Part shown: piece after piece, positions 8,635 through 17,840 of the stretch
How positions within the stretch are numbered: position 1 is the stretch's first letter
Layout: each line of letters begins with the position of its first letter
From: Bacteroidales bacterium
GTDB lineage: Bacteria > Bacteroidota > Bacteroidia > Bacteroidales > UBA932
NCBI GenBank assembly: GCA_017437755.1
Contig: JAFRXI010000071.1
Location: 124,001-188,000, forward strand
Reading direction: 5' to 3'
DNA: 64,000 nucleotides
Notes under the pieces: model-generated
Told to the model about the DNA's origin: nothing
Databases searched by the model: none
What the model saw: only the letters and a program-made list of their open reading frames with translations
Made by a program: the position numbers and the translations under genes

Positions 8635-8671
8635 AAAATAACCTGTTCCAATGCGGAACAGGTTATTTTTT
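8635..8671 (+). terminator. Rho-independent terminator after the GLUG lipoprotein gene
   Basis: A 15-bp perfect stem (AAAATAACCTGTTCC at 8635-8649 with its complement at 8655-8669) around a 5-nt loop, followed by a T-run. It lies 17 nt after the stop codon at 8617. A -7-like TATATTAG (8673-8680) for asnA begins right behind it. Confidence 0.9.
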
Positions 8672-8697
8672 GTATATTAGCGGCAATATTGAGAACT

Positions 8698-9735
8698 ATG
8701 TCCCTGCTTATTCCAAATGATTACCGGAACCTCCTGGGTTCCGTTGAACAGACCGAGAAGGCCATCAAAACCGTTAAGGACATGTTCCAGGTGAACCTGT
8801 CCGCCCAGCTTGCACTGCTCAGGGTCACCGCCCCGATGTTCGTCCTTTCCGGCACCGGCATCAACGACGACCTGAGCGGTACAGAACGTCCGGTCCGCTT
8901 CCCGGTCAAGTCGCTGGGCGACTCCTCCGCCGAGGTAGTCCACTCCCTGGCCAAGTGGAAACGGCTGAAACTCGCGGAGTTACAGGTCGAGCCCGGCCGC
9001 GGCATATATACTGACATGAACGCTCTACGTCCCGACGAGGAACTGGATAATCTCCATTCCGTTTACGTTGACCAGTGGGACTGGGAGAGGGTGATTCGCC
9101 GGGAGGACCGCAGCCTCGCATTCCTGAAAAAGATTGTACGCCGCATCTACGAGGCCGTGAAAGTCACTGAGAACAAGCTCTACGTGGAGTTTCCGCAGCT
9201 CGTTCCCGCACTTCCTGAAGAGATATTCTTCATCCATGCCGAGGAGCTCCGCCGCCTCTACCCCGGTCTTACCCCCAAGGATAGGGAAAACGCCATTACA
9301 AGAAAATACGGGGCAGTATTCATCATCGGTATAGGATGTCCCCTGGGAGACGGTTCCGTCCACGATTCCCGCGCCGCCGACTACGACGACTGGAGCACGC
9401 CGGACGAGAACGGCCTTCCCGGGCTAAACGGCGACATCCTCCTCTGGAATCCCCTCCTGGAATCGGCTTTCGAGATTTCCAGCATGGGAATAAGGGTTGA
9501 TCCCCAATCCCTTGATTACCAGCTCAAAGCCCGCGGCGAGGAGTGGAAGGAACGCCTGTACTTCCACAAGAGGCTTCTCTCCGGAGAGCTTCCCCTTACG
9601 ATTGGAGGCGGAATCGGCCAGTCAAGGCTTTGCATGTTCCTTCTGAGGAAAGCCCATATAGGTGAGATACAATCATCAATCTGGCCCGACCAAATGCGGG
9701 CCACCTGCCGCAAGGCCGGAATAGAACTATTATAA
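8698..9735 (+). CDS. asnA: Aspartate--ammonia ligase (asparagine synthetase A)
   Basis: A 345-residue protein of the class-II-synthetase-like AsnA family, which makes Asn from Asp, NH3 and ATP in the cytosol. Signature blocks: LNLSAQLALLRVTAPMFVLSGTGINDDLSG-type N-terminal region with APMFV, ERPVRFPVK, the HSLAKWKR block, VYVDQWDWE, and near the end LPLTIGGGIGQSRLCMFLLRKAHIGEIQSSIWP, which is the family's ATP-binding C-terminal motif. Length equals the usual ~330-345 residues. The open frame extends to 8632 within the upstream terminator hairpin, so the ATG at 8698 (MSLLIPNDY) is the real start; TATATTAG 17 nt upstream is a plausible -7 element. The esterase gene starts 2 nt after its stop. 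Confidence 0.95.
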   Translation: MSLLIPNDYRNLLGSVEQTEKAIKTVKDMFQVNLSAQLALLRVTAPMFVLSGTGINDDLSGTERPVRFPVKSLGDSSAEVVHSLAKWKRLKLAELQVEPGRGIYTDMNALRPDEELDNLHSVYVDQWDWERVIRREDRSLAFLKKIVRRIYEAVKVTENKLYVEFPQLVPALPEEIFFIHAEELRRLYPGLTPKDRENAITRKYGAVFIIGIGCPLGDGSVHDSRAADYDDWSTPDENGLPGLNGDILLWNPLLESAFEISSMGIRVDPQSLDYQLKARGEEWKERLYFHKRLLSGELPLTIGGGIGQSRLCMFLLRKAHIGEIQSSIWPDQMRATCRKAGIELL

Positions 9736-9737
9736 TC

Positions 9738-10622
9738 ATGAAAAGGATCATCGCCGCAGCAGTTCTGCTGCTATCCATTTGCAGCTTGTCCCAGGCACGC
9801 CCGGTGGCTGAGAAGGACAGTCTCTATTACAATGGCAGCCAGAGGTTCTACTATCTTTACATTCCGGAGGTACTCAACCCCGCGAAGCCCCTGGTGATGA
9901 TGCTCCACGGCTATGGCGGAAACGCCGACGGATATTGCCCTGTAATGCTGGAAACAGCTGAGCGCGAGGGGTTTGCGGTATGCATTCCGCAGGGTCTTCC
10001 GGACAATACCGGTAAGAATTGCTGGAACGTGGGCTATCCCATGCAAAGGGACCTCAAGAGGGACGACGCATCCTACGTATGCACCCTTGCCCAATACATA
10101 GCCGAGAGCCGGCACCTCAACACAAGGAACATGTTCCTCACCGGAATGTCCAACGGAGGCGAGATGTGCTACACCATCGCATACCGTAAACCGGCGACCT
10201 TCTCGGCCATCGCCTCGATTGCCGGACTCATAATGCACGAGATGTACAAAGGCGAGAAACCCCGCGGACAGGTGCCTTTCATGGAAGTCCACGGCACCGC
10301 CGACAAGACCTCGATGTGGGAAGGTGACCTCTCGGGAACAGGCAAATACGGCAATTACATCTCCGTTCCGTCGGCCATAGCCATGATGTCGTCAATGAAC
10401 CGGTGCAGCCAGGTGGAAACCGTTGAACTGCCGCTCAAGTCCGCGGATTCCAACAAGGTGACGCTATACCGCCACATCGGCGGCGACCCTGCATGGGAAG
10501 GCGGACCGGACACGGAAGTCTGGCTTTACAAGATCGACGGCGGAAAGCACAACTGGGGCCTTGCCGACCTGGACACCTGCGACAAGGTCTGGGAATTCTT
10601 CAAGAAATACCTCAGGCCCTAG
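9738..10622 (+). CDS. Secreted alpha/beta-hydrolase esterase (PHB depolymerase/LpqC-like)
   Basis: A 294-residue protein with a signal peptide (MKRIIAAAVLLLSICSLSQA). The oxyanion loop LVMMLHGYGGNADGY (residues 52-66), nucleophile elbow GMSNGGEM (Ser138), acidic residue in VHGTAD (Asp189) and the His of GGKHNWG (His271) give a complete catalytic triad of the LpqC/polyhydroxybutyrate-depolymerase/feruloyl-esterase group. It probably acts in the periplasm on an ester-linked plant or glycan substituent; the substrate is not evident. Only 2 nt separate it from asnA, so they may be cotranscribed. Its last 11 nt overlap the 3' end of the convergent HAD gene. Confidence 0.8.
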   Translation: MKRIIAAAVLLLSICSLSQARPVAEKDSLYYNGSQRFYYLYIPEVLNPAKPLVMMLHGYGGNADGYCPVMLETAEREGFAVCIPQGLPDNTGKNCWNVGYPMQRDLKRDDASYVCTLAQYIAESRHLNTRNMFLTGMSNGGEMCYTIAYRKPATFSAIASIAGLIMHEMYKGEKPRGQVPFMEVHGTADKTSMWEGDLSGTGKYGNYISVPSAIAMMSSMNRCSQVETVELPLKSADSNKVTLYRHIGGDPAWEGGPDTEVWLYKIDGGKHNWGLADLDTCDKVWEFFKKYLRP

Positions 10623-11496
10623 AGGCCGAGAGGAGTTCTCCCAACTCCCGTACATCCCTTACGATAAGATCCGGAGGATAGAGCTCAGGCGAAGCGGAGG
10701 AAGCGGCATTACGTGCCACTTCCTCTGCCGTTTCAAGGGTTGTCTCACCTGAAAGCACAAGCACTCCCAGAGCTCCGGCATTATGCGCCATGGCTGTATC
10801 GGTATAGATCCTGTCCCCCACCATGGCCATCTGGCCGGGCTTCAGGCCATGCCTGTCGAGGATACCGAACAGCATCGTCGGGTCGGGTTTGCCCAAGACA
10901 ATGTCGGGACGCCTGCCGGTAGCATGCTCTATGCATTTCTGGAGCGATCCGCAGTCCACGAGCACCGTCGGCTTGTCTGTGGGGCATACCCGGTCGGGAT
11001 TGGTGGCCACGTACGGAATTCCCTGCGACGCCCACCAGGCGGCCCGGCAGAGCCTCGGATAAACGAGGGTTGTATCAAACGCCACCACAAGGACGTCGGG
11101 GACGTCGTCGGGGTCGTCCCCGCAGGCCTCGAAGCCGGCCTTCTCAAACTGGGACACCATGCTCGGCGTACCAAGCATGAACAGCCTCTTAGCCACGGGA
11201 TGCTCCTTTTTGATATAATCAATGGCCGCCAGCGAGGTGGTATACATATTGTCCTCAGTGGCCTGGATTCCCATTCCGGCAAGCTTGGCGATGTAATCCG
11301 CCACACTGCGGGTGGGATTGTTGGTCAAGAAGGAATAACCTATGCCAAGGGAGCGGAGCGTTGCAAGGAAACCCGGAGTGAACGGGAACAAATTGTTACC
11401 CAGATAGATGGTCCCGTCCATATCCAGGGCTACATGGCGGATTTTTCCCAGGCACTCCCTCATGCTGACGGAAAGCTCCCTGTTATGGTTCTCCAT
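10612..11496 (-). CDS. HAD-IIA sugar/nucleotide phosphatase (NagD-like)
   Basis: A 294-residue cytosolic HAD-superfamily hydrolase. Motif I is ALDMDGTIYLGN (nucleophile Asp25, acid Asp27), motif II the SFLTNNPTRS loop typical of class IIA (large C2 cap between motifs II and III), motif III the Lys in IVLGKPDPTML, and motif IV MVGDRIYTDTAMAHNAG. NagD-type enzymes dephosphorylate nucleotides or sugar phosphates; the true substrate is unknown. The frame is open back into the fumarase gene (to 11646), but the ATG at 11496 sits 1 nt after the fumarase stop and is the natural start; an alternative Met at residue 12 is possible. Clearly an operon with fumarase. Confidence 0.85.
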   Translation of the reverse strand: MENHNRELSVSMRECLGKIRHVALDMDGTIYLGNNLFPFTPGFLATLRSLGIGYSFLTNNPTRSVADYIAKLAGMGIQATEDNMYTTSLAAIDYIKKEHPVAKRLFMLGTPSMVSQFEKAGFEACGDDPDDVPDVLVVAFDTTLVYPRLCRAAWWASQGIPYVATNPDRVCPTDKPTVLVDCGSLQKCIEHATGRRPDIVLGKPDPTMLFGILDRHGLKPGQMAMVGDRIYTDTAMAHNAGALGVLVLSGETTLETAEEVARNAASSASPELYPPDLIVRDVRELGELLSASRA

Positions 11497-11497
11497 G

Positions 11498-13144
11498 CTA
11501 AAGCCCGATGGTCTTGAAAAAGTCGTTGCCCTTGTCATCCACAAGGATGAATGCGGGGAAATCCTCCACACGGATCTTCCAGATGGCCTCCATTCCGAGC
11601 TCGGGGTACTCAACGCATTCGATGGACTTGATGCTGCTCTGTGCAAGGATGGCAGCCACGCCGCCTATCGTGCCCAGGTAAAATCCGCCGTGCTTGCGGC
11701 AGGCATCCGTCACCTGCTGCGTGCGGTTGCCTTTTGCAATCATCACGAGCGAAGCGCCCTGCGCCTGGAATTCATCCACATACGGATCCATCCGGTTGGC
11801 CGTGGTGGGGCCCATCGAGCCGCAGGGATATCCTTCCGGCGTCTTTGCCGGACCGGCATAAAGCACCGGGTGGTCCTTGAAATACTGCGGGAGGCCTTCG
11901 CCGGCATCGAGCCTTGCCTTCAACTTGGCATGGGCGATGTCACGGGCCACGATAATGGTGCCCTTGAGGTTGACACGCGTGCTCACGGGATACTTGGACA
12001 GTTCCGCCCGGACGGCATCAATGCCCTTGTCCAGATCGATCTGGACGCCCTTGGGGCCTTCGCCCGGACGGCGATACTCCTCGGGGATGAGTTCCGACGG
12101 ATTGGCGTCCATCTTCTCGATCCACACGCCGTCGGCATTGATCTTACTCTTGATATTGCGGTCGGCCGAGCAGCTCACGCCCATACCGATGGGGCAACTG
12201 GCTCCATGGCGCGGCAAACGGACCACGCGGATGTCGTGCGCGAGGTATTTGCCTCCGAACTGGGCTCCGAGCCCGATCCTGGCAGCCTCCTTGAGGAGTT
12301 TCTGCTCAAGGTCCACATCGCGGAATGCACGGCCGGTCTCATCTCCGCTGGTCGGCAGGCCGTCGTAATACTTGATGCTGGCGAGTTTTACCGTCAGGAG
12401 ATTTTTCTCGGCACTTGTGCCGCCTATCACGAAAGCGATGTGGTAAGGCGGGCAGGCTGCCGTACCCAGGCTCTTCATCTTCTCTACCAGGAACGGCAGG
12501 AGGGTCCCTTCGTTCTGGATGGTAGCCTTGGTCATGGGATAGAAATAGGTCTTGTTGGCACTGCCACCGCCCTTGGCGACCATCACAAAGCGGTATTCGC
12601 TGCCCTGCACAGCCTCGATGTCGATCTGTGCGGGCAGGTTACACTTGGTATTGACCTCATTGTACATGTCGAGCGGAGCATTCTGGCTGTAGCGGAGATT
12701 CTCCTCCGTATAAGTCTTGAACACGCCGAGGCTGAGGGCCTCTTCATCCTCGAAATCAGTCCACACGCGCTGGCCTTTCTCGCCGTGAATAATCGCCGTG
12801 CCGGTGTCCTGACAGAACGGAAGAACGCCCTTGGCCGCCGTTTCCGCGTTGCGCAGGAACTGCAGCGCGACATATTTGTCATTCTCCGAGGCCTCGGGGT
12901 CGCTGAGTATCGCCGCCACCTGCTCATTGTGCGCACGCCTGAGCATGAACTGGCAGTCGTGGAAGGACTGCTGCGCCACCAGCGTCAGCGCCTCGGGCGA
13001 AACCTCCAGGATGGTCTTTCCACCGCATCCGCAATGTCCTCCGAACTTTGAAGTCTTCACAAGCTTCTCAGAACCGGGAATCTTGTAATACTCTGTCTTG
13101 TCCTCGCCGAGCTGGAACATCGGCGCATACTTGAATTCTTTCAT
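11498..13144 (-). CDS. Class I (iron-sulfur) fumarate hydratase
   Basis: A 548-residue single-chain fumarase of the FumA/FumB type: the N-terminal (alpha) and C-terminal (beta) halves are fused as in E. coli. [35 protein letters not shown] and [21 protein letters not shown] contain the conserved substrate and [4Fe-4S]-ligand Cys regions; the C-terminal half carries [15 protein letters not shown] and MIAKGNRT. It converts fumarate and malate in the TCA/reductive branch used in Bacteroidales succinate fermentation. The oxygen-labile cluster suits an anaerobe. The HAD gene follows 1 nt after its stop. A 547-codon open frame on the opposite strand is a composition shadow. Confidence 0.93.
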   Translation of the reverse strand: MKEFKYAPMFQLGEDKTEYYKIPGSEKLVKTSKFGGHCGCGGKTILEVSPEALTLVAQQSFHDCQFMLRRAHNEQVAAILSDPEASENDKYVALQFLRNAETAAKGVLPFCQDTGTAIIHGEKGQRVWTDFEDEEALSLGVFKTYTEENLRYSQNAPLDMYNEVNTKCNLPAQIDIEAVQGSEYRFVMVAKGGGSANKTYFYPMTKATIQNEGTLLPFLVEKMKSLGTAACPPYHIAFVIGGTSAEKNLLTVKLASIKYYDGLPTSGDETGRAFRDVDLEQKLLKEAARIGLGAQFGGKYLAHDIRVVRLPRHGASCPIGMGVSCSADRNIKSKINADGVWIEKMDANPSELIPEEYRRPGEGPKGVQIDLDKGIDAVRAELSKYPVSTRVNLKGTIIVARDIAHAKLKARLDAGEGLPQYFKDHPVLYAGPAKTPEGYPCGSMGPTTANRMDPYVDEFQAQGASLVMIAKGNRTQQVTDACRKHGGFYLGTIGGVAAILAQSSIKSIECVEYPELGMEAIWKIRVEDFPAFILVDDKGNDFFKTIGL

Positions 13145-13205
13145 TATCGCTAAATTATTTATGCAGTACTTGTTTCATACGGCGAAACCCCTTGGAATGA
13201 GATGG

Positions 13206-13973
13206 TTATTCAGTAACTGGACGCACCGTGAAGCCGTTGGACCGATTGAGAGTGGCCATGCCGGAATTCTCAGAACCCAAGAACATGTAGAAGGCGCTGC
13301 CCGGACCAGGGCTGCTGAGGGAGGATGACCAGTAGTAACCCCAGGCACCGGCAGCTTTGCCCAAATCCGTTCCTTCACAGTAGCCTGCGGCAGGAAAGAA
13401 TAACGAAGCCCTTGTGGAAATGCGCGTAATCCGGAGGCCACGGACAACATTACCCCTGGCGTCCTTGACAAGGGCCCAATCCTCCCAGGTGTAGTTTTTA
13501 TTTGTTTTGAGTTCCAACAGGGCTTTCAGTTCGTCCACCGTAGGCATCCGCCATTTGCCTCCCAGCTTAACTTGCGCCACATCATCGGAGGGAAGAAGAG
13601 TAGTCTCCCCGTCCGGTCCCCGGGGCTTTACCGTCGAATCCCAATAACCGGTCTGCTCCTTCGGGCAATAATCCGTGAGCTTATTGAATTGTCCGTTGGC
13701 ATGTGCGTACGTAGCCCAGGAGTAGTCCTGCTTTGCAGAGGTCTCACCCCAGGCGTAATAGCCACCGTACTCATTTTCCCTGCCGGCTCCAAGGTTGAAC
13801 GATGCCCACTTGATTATCTTTCCATCCACAACCATTCCGATATCCACGGCTTCGGGAAGCGGCGTCACGCCGTCCACGCCGTATTTGTCCCCGACGGGTT
13901 TACCGTCCTGGTTCTCCGGCGTGCAGGCAAAAAGCAACACAATGGAGGCGATTGCACACAATACTCGTTTCAT
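13206..13973 (-). CDS. Lipoprotein with fibrobacter-type major paralogous domain (copy 2)
   Basis: A 255-residue lipoprotein (VLLFACTPE lipobox, Cys17). After a short linker, the domain runs from VDIGMVVDGKIIKWASFNLGA to the end: GYYAWGET, VKLGGKWRMPTVDELKALLE, LFFPAAGYCEG, YYWSSS and a terminal RSNGFTVRPVTE. This is the Fibrobacter succinogenes major paralogous (FISUMP) domain, a C-type-lectin-like fold of unknown ligand found in many Bacteroidetes surface proteins. It is a shorter paralogue of the protein encoded just upstream on the same strand (14072-15349); both share the ATTGAT leader directly before ATGAA. Probably exported; function unknown. Confidence 0.75.
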   Translation of the reverse strand: MKRVLCAIASIVLLFACTPENQDGKPVGDKYGVDGVTPLPEAVDIGMVVDGKIIKWASFNLGAGRENEYGGYYAWGETSAKQDYSWATYAHANGQFNKLTDYCPKEQTGYWDSTVKPRGPDGETTLLPSDDVAQVKLGGKWRMPTVDELKALLELKTNKNYTWEDWALVKDARGNVVRGLRITRISTRASLFFPAAGYCEGTDLGKAAGAWGYYWSSSLSSPGPGSAFYMFLGSENSGMATLNRSNGFTVRPVTE

Positions 13974-14071
13974 ATCAATGATATATGAAGTGGAAGTAAA
14001 CTGTAATTAAAGTCTTTGTCCTCTGACATCAGTTCCTGGTTATTCTTCCTGGGAGGGCGACTCACAATCAT

Positions 14072-15349
14072 CTATTCTGTGACCGGACGGACAGAAAGCC
14101 CGTAGTCACGGAAGATGGAATACCTGTATACATCATTATTGCCTGAGCCAAAAAAGAGACTCCGTGAGTGTAACTGGTAATCCGTACTGATAGTCGAAGA
14201 CCAATAGTTGCCTTTTACGCCGAGATCGAAGAGTTCGGCCGATGAAAAGTAACCGGCTGCGGGAAGGAAGATGCTGTTGCCATCAGGGGCCGTAACGATT
14301 CTTCCTTTGATTCCTGTTCCATTATAACTGTCGGTCCAAGTCCAGGTGCACTTTGTCCTGAGTTCAGTCCATTCTTCATCTGTGGGGATACGCCATTTGC
14401 CACCGAGTTTCTTAGAAGCCACATCGTCGCCGTTCGGACCGGTTTCCAATGTGGTTTTTCCATCCGTCGCATTATACTTGGTATACGGACCTGAAAACCT
14501 GTTTCCGTACTTATACGTGTTTTCATTGTATTTGGTCTTCGCCTCCGTTTCACCCCAGGCGTAATAATCACCTGGGTTCTCGGGAGAATTCACAAATCCG
14601 CTTTCGCAGATATTCCGGGTGGACCAATACAACGTCTTACCACCGGCTGTCCTGATACCCATATCGACTTTTTCTTCAAAAACAACCACCAGACATGAAG
14701 CGGATACTCCACTGCCGTCATTTGCCGTGGCCTTGACAGTCGCATTGCCTTTTGCCTTTGCCGTAACCTTGCCGTTGTTGTCCACAGCCGCGACCGCATC
14801 ATCGGAAGACGACCATGCAAAGGTCTTGTCCGTGGCGTTATCCGGAAGTATTCCCGTAACAGAAAGAGTTGCCTCTGTGCCGATTACCAGCGACAGCGAT
14901 GCCTTGTCAAGGGTAATGCTTTCCACATTCACGACAGGAATGGCACTGGTGGTAAACTCTTTGGTTTCGCCATAGGTTTCCCGGTCGTCCTGGCGGACAA
15001 AACTGCGGAAATAGTATTTGGTCTCAGGATCAAGACCGGAAACAGAGGATGAGTAATTATAATCGGCATCAACCTCTGCAGCATCTATGGATATGGAATT
15101 CTGGGAGGATATACCCGAAGATTTGGAGTATTGGAAACCGACTTTAAGGTCTTCAGGACCGGCAGTCCCCATGATGGCCTTCCCTTTCAACACGGCACCG
15201 GTAGCGGTAACCTGCTCCGATCCCACAGTTACGGCAGTGGCCACCTCTTTGCCATCAGGAATATTATCTTCCTTTGAATTGCCATTCTTCTCCGGCGTGC
15301 AGGCAAAAAGCAGTGCTGCGGACGCCAATGCACATATTACTTTTTTCAT
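14072..15349 (-). CDS. Lipoprotein with Big_2-type and fibrobacter-type paralogous domains (copy 1)
   Basis: A 425-residue lipoprotein (ALLFACTPE lipobox, Cys17). Order of parts: residues ~35-135 a fibronectin-III-like domain (VTATGAVLKGKAI ... YFRSFVRQDDRETYGETKEF), ~140-225 a bacterial Ig-like Big_2 domain (ITLDKASLSLVIGTEATLSVTG ... NGKVTAKAKGNATVKATAND), ~230-425 the same C-type-lectin-like paralogous domain as the neighbour (YYAWGET, KLGGKWRIPTDEEWTEL, FLPAAGYF, YWSSTIS, YGLSVRPVTE). Likely displayed on the cell surface; ligand unknown. Two in-frame Met codons exist; the one at 15349 (MKKVIC) parallels the neighbour's start. It follows prfB by 23 nt. Confidence 0.78.
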   Translation of the reverse strand: MKKVICALASAALLFACTPEKNGNSKEDNIPDGKEVATAVTVGSEQVTATGAVLKGKAIMGTAGPEDLKVGFQYSKSSGISSQNSISIDAAEVDADYNYSSSVSGLDPETKYYFRSFVRQDDRETYGETKEFTTSAIPVVNVESITLDKASLSLVIGTEATLSVTGILPDNATDKTFAWSSSDDAVAAVDNNGKVTAKAKGNATVKATANDGSGVSASCLVVVFEEKVDMGIRTAGGKTLYWSTRNICESGFVNSPENPGDYYAWGETEAKTKYNENTYKYGNRFSGPYTKYNATDGKTTLETGPNGDDVASKKLGGKWRIPTDEEWTELRTKCTWTWTDSYNGTGIKGRIVTAPDGNSIFLPAAGYFSSAELFDLGVKGNYWSSTISTDYQLHSRSLFFGSGNNDVYRYSIFRDYGLSVRPVTE

Positions 15350-15372
15350 ATCAATCATTGTACCCAGAACTT

Positions 15373-16515
15373 TTATTCGACGTCAATATCGGTTACCGCG
15401 GCGCCCTTGCCCATAAGGAATGTGCGCATGAATTCGTTGATGTCACCGTCCAGGACGCCCTGCGTGTCGGCTGTGGAATAACCTGTCCTTAAATCCTTTA
15501 CGAGCTTATAGGGATGCAGGACATAATTCCTTATCTGCGAGCCCCATTCAATCTTTTTCTTCTGTCCCTCCAGTTCGGCCTGCTTCTCCTGACGCTTCTT
15601 GAGCTCAATGTCGTACAGGCGCGACTTGAGGATGCGGAGGGCGTTCTGGCGGTTGTCCTGCTGTGAGCGGGTCTCGGTGTTCTCCACCATGATTCCGGAA
15701 GGGATGTGCCTTACCCTCACGCCGGTTTCCACCTTGTTCACGTTCTGGCCGCCATGGCCTCCTGAACGGAAGGTATCCCACTCGAGGTCGCCGGGATTGA
15801 TCTCTATGTTGATGGTATCGTCCACCAGGGGATAAACAAAGACCGACGAGAACGTGGTCTGACGCTTCCCCTGGGCGTTGAACGGGGAAATCCTCACCAG
15901 GCGGTGCACTCCGTTCTCGGCCTTGAGGTAGCCGAAGGCATAGTCGCCCTCCACCTCGATGGTGACCGACTTGATACCGGCCTCCTCCCCTTCCAGCAGG
16001 TCGGTGACGGTCATCTTGAAGCCGTTGCGCTCCCCCCATCGGAGGTACATCCTCATGAGCATGGCCGACCAGTCGTTGGCCTCGGTGCCGCCGGCCCCGG
16101 AATTTATGGTAAGGATGGCGCCAAGGTTGTCACCCTCGCCGCCGAGCATATTCTTCAGTTCCAGTTCGTCAACCTCTGCCGAGGCCTCGGCAAAAGCAGC
16201 ATCAAGTTCCTTTGTCTCAGGCGTTTCCACAGCATTTTCATCATCCTGTGAGGAAACGCTTTCCTTTGCGAATTCATACAGGACGTCCACGTCGTCGGCC
16301 TTTGTCACGGCCTTGTCATAGCCTGAAACCCAAGCCTTCAGCGCCGAAAGCTTCTTGAGGAAAGCTTCCGCAGCCTTGGGATCGTTCCAGAACGAAGGGG
16401 ACTGCGACTGCAGTTCCCTCTCCGCCGCATCCTTCCTCTTTGAGTCTATGTCGAGGCAGCCCCTCAAAACCTCCAGCCGCTGGTGAAGCGCCTTTATCTG
16501 CTGTTCAGTTATCAT
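15373..16515 (-). CDS. prfB: Peptide chain release factor 2
   Basis: A 380-residue RF2. The peptide anticodon SPF is at residues 210-212 (VRISPFNAQGKR) and the peptidyl-hydrolysis motif GGQ at 255-257 (SGGHGGQNVNKVETGVR), so it reads UGA and UAA. In many bacteria the gene has a programmed +1 frameshift after ~25 codons, at LRGYL/UGA; here the same place reads V-L-R-G-C-L-D-I-D (codons 16-24) without interruption, CTC GAC in one frame. The protein has a slightly longer acidic stretch around residues 87-107. ATG at 16515 is used; the codon before it is GTG. It lies 6 nt after the L,D-transpeptidase stop, in an operon with murI. Confidence 0.95.
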   Translation of the reverse strand: MITEQQIKALHQRLEVLRGCLDIDSKRKDAAERELQSQSPSFWNDPKAAEAFLKKLSALKAWVSGYDKAVTKADDVDVLYEFAKESVSSQDDENAVETPETKELDAAFAEASAEVDELELKNMLGGEGDNLGAILTINSGAGGTEANDWSAMLMRMYLRWGERNGFKMTVTDLLEGEEAGIKSVTIEVEGDYAFGYLKAENGVHRLVRISPFNAQGKRQTTFSSVFVYPLVDDTINIEINPGDLEWDTFRSGGHGGQNVNKVETGVRVRHIPSGIMVENTETRSQQDNRQNALRILKSRLYDIELKKRQEKQAELEGQKKKIEWGSQIRNYVLHPYKLVKDLRTGYSTADTQGVLDGDINEFMRTFLMGKGAAVTDIDVE

Positions 16516-16521
16516 CACTTT

Positions 16522-17034
16522 CTATTTTCCCTTGTCTGCAAGGATATCTTCCGGACCGGGTATTATCTTGATTTTCATTCCTTTGTAAACGTATGGAAGC
16601 AGCTTCAGCAGGTCTTCGTTAAGCAGCCTTATGCAGCCCTTGCTGTCCCTGGTGCCAATCCTGTCGACCCGTTCCTTGCATGTTCCGTGAATGCCGATGG
16701 TCTTGGATACCGGGGTATTGAAATGGATGAAGAAAGGGCCGTAAGCATCCACCTTTCCGTTTCCGTCGTGGTAGTCGTACTTGATTCCCTTTGTATTCTG
16801 CACCCAGGTAACGGTGAATACCCCTTCAGGGGTCTTGCAGTCACCCTGCTTTGTCTTCTGGCCGGGATTCTCCCCTATCGCCACCGGAAACCGCATCAGG
16901 GAATCACCCTTTTCCGATAGCAGGAACAGGGTGAAGCTTCCCTTGTCGACCAGTATGGAGCACTTTCCCTTAGACTGCGCCGACGAGAAGAAACAACTGA
17001 AAATGAATAGTATTACAAGCGATATCCTTTTCAT
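16522..17034 (-). CDS. L,D-transpeptidase (YkuD family)
   Basis: A 170-residue secreted protein with a signal peptide (MKRISLVILFIFSCFFSSAQ). The YkuD catalytic core is IGIHGTCKERVDRIG ... SRDSKGCIRL-like, with His116 and Cys134 in the order HGT-x(n)-S-x-GCIR. These enzymes attach Braun-type lipoproteins or make 3-3 crosslinks in peptidoglycan, or cleave such bonds; small single-domain forms like this occur widely. Its start overlaps the murI stop as ATGA, implying translational coupling with glutamate racemase, and prfB follows 6 nt after. The role in wall synthesis agrees with murI next door. Confidence 0.88.
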   Translation of the reverse strand: MKRISLVILFIFSCFFSSAQSKGKCSILVDKGSFTLFLLSEKGDSLMRFPVAIGENPGQKTKQGDCKTPEGVFTVTWVQNTKGIKYDYHDGNGKVDAYGPFFIHFNTPVSKTIGIHGTCKERVDRIGTRDSKGCIRLLNEDLLKLLPYVYKGMKIKIIPGPEDILADKGK

Positions 17035-17834
17035 GCGTGCTCGGTTACAAGGGAGAAGAACCTCATCAGTGCCGCCGGGTCGCCCGATGACAGAAGTTCG
17101 ACTTTGGGGTTACGGGGCACCTGGGCGCCGGTCCCTATCCTGGAGAGGGCCTGGGTCGCCGACCTTTCATCAAGGAGCCCGTGCTGTACCATGAGGTATA
17201 TCAGGTGACGCGCGGCAGAAGGCGCCGGATCCAGCACTTCCACGCCCGGACCGGCGACCTTCCTGATAAGGTCCATCAGGAAGGGGTAGTGGGTACATCC
17301 AAGCACTATGGTATCCGCTCCTCCCTCGACCAGAGGGGCTACGGAGGCGCTGACTACAGACTCGGCATCCTGGCCCGTAAGTTCGCCGCTCTCAACCAGT
17401 TCCACAAAACCACGGCCCACCCTTTCCAGGATCCTGACTCCGGTGCCGTACTTCCGCTTGCCGTCGAGGTACTTCTCCGAACGGAGTGTGGCAGCAGTTG
17501 CCAGGACCCCGACCACTCCGCTCCGGGTGGATGCGGCCGCCGGCTTGAGGGCCGGTTCCATCCCCACGAACGGGACTCCGTGGAACTCCTGCCTCAACTG
17601 CTTTATGGCGGCGGCGGTTGCCGTATTGCAGGCCACGACTATGGCCTTGCATCCCTTTGAAAGCAGGAGCGACGTTATTTCCCGGGCCCGGCCGGCAATG
17701 AAATCAGGGGACTTGTCGCCATACGGACAGTTGGCATTATCGGAATAATAGACGTATCCATGTTGGGGAAGAAGCCTTGCGACCTCCCTGAAAACGGACA
17801 TCCCGCCCACACCCGAATCAAACAAACCTATCAT
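17031..17834 (-). CDS. murI: Glutamate racemase
   Basis: A 267-residue enzyme that makes D-glutamate for peptidoglycan. MIGLFDSGVGGMSV carries the conserved Asp-Ser (6-7); the two catalytic cysteines are Cys69 (VACNTATAAA) and Cys180 (VLGCTHYPF); SDNANCPYGDKS matches the substrate loop. Length is normal. The frame continues upstream to 17885 through the neighbour's terminator, so the family N-terminus at 17834 is the start. A -7 element (TATCTTTG, 17841-17848 on the minus strand) ends only 6 nt before the ATG, so the leader must be very short. The gene is coupled to the L,D-transpeptidase by a 4-nt overlap. Confidence 0.95.
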   Translation of the reverse strand: MIGLFDSGVGGMSVFREVARLLPQHGYVYYSDNANCPYGDKSPDFIAGRAREITSLLLSKGCKAIVVACNTATAAAIKQLRQEFHGVPFVGMEPALKPAAASTRSGVVGVLATAATLRSEKYLDGKRKYGTGVRILERVGRGFVELVESGELTGQDAESVVSASVAPLVEGGADTIVLGCTHYPFLMDLIRKVAGPGVEVLDPAPSAARHLIYLMVQHGLLDERSATQALSRIGTGAQVPRNPKVELLSSGDPAALMRFFSLVTEHA

Positions 17835-17840
17835 TATATG

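Noticed and set aside
11408-13051. 547-codon open frame on the plus strand opposite fumarase
   Set aside because: Fumarase on the minus strand has complete family motifs; the antisense frame lacks any recognisable domain and arises from G/C-ending codons that rarely give antisense stops.
13145-13205. Possible terminator between the paralogous lipoprotein and fumarase genes
   Set aside because: Only a 5-bp GTTTC/GAAAC stem with no T-run; I see nothing else in this gap.
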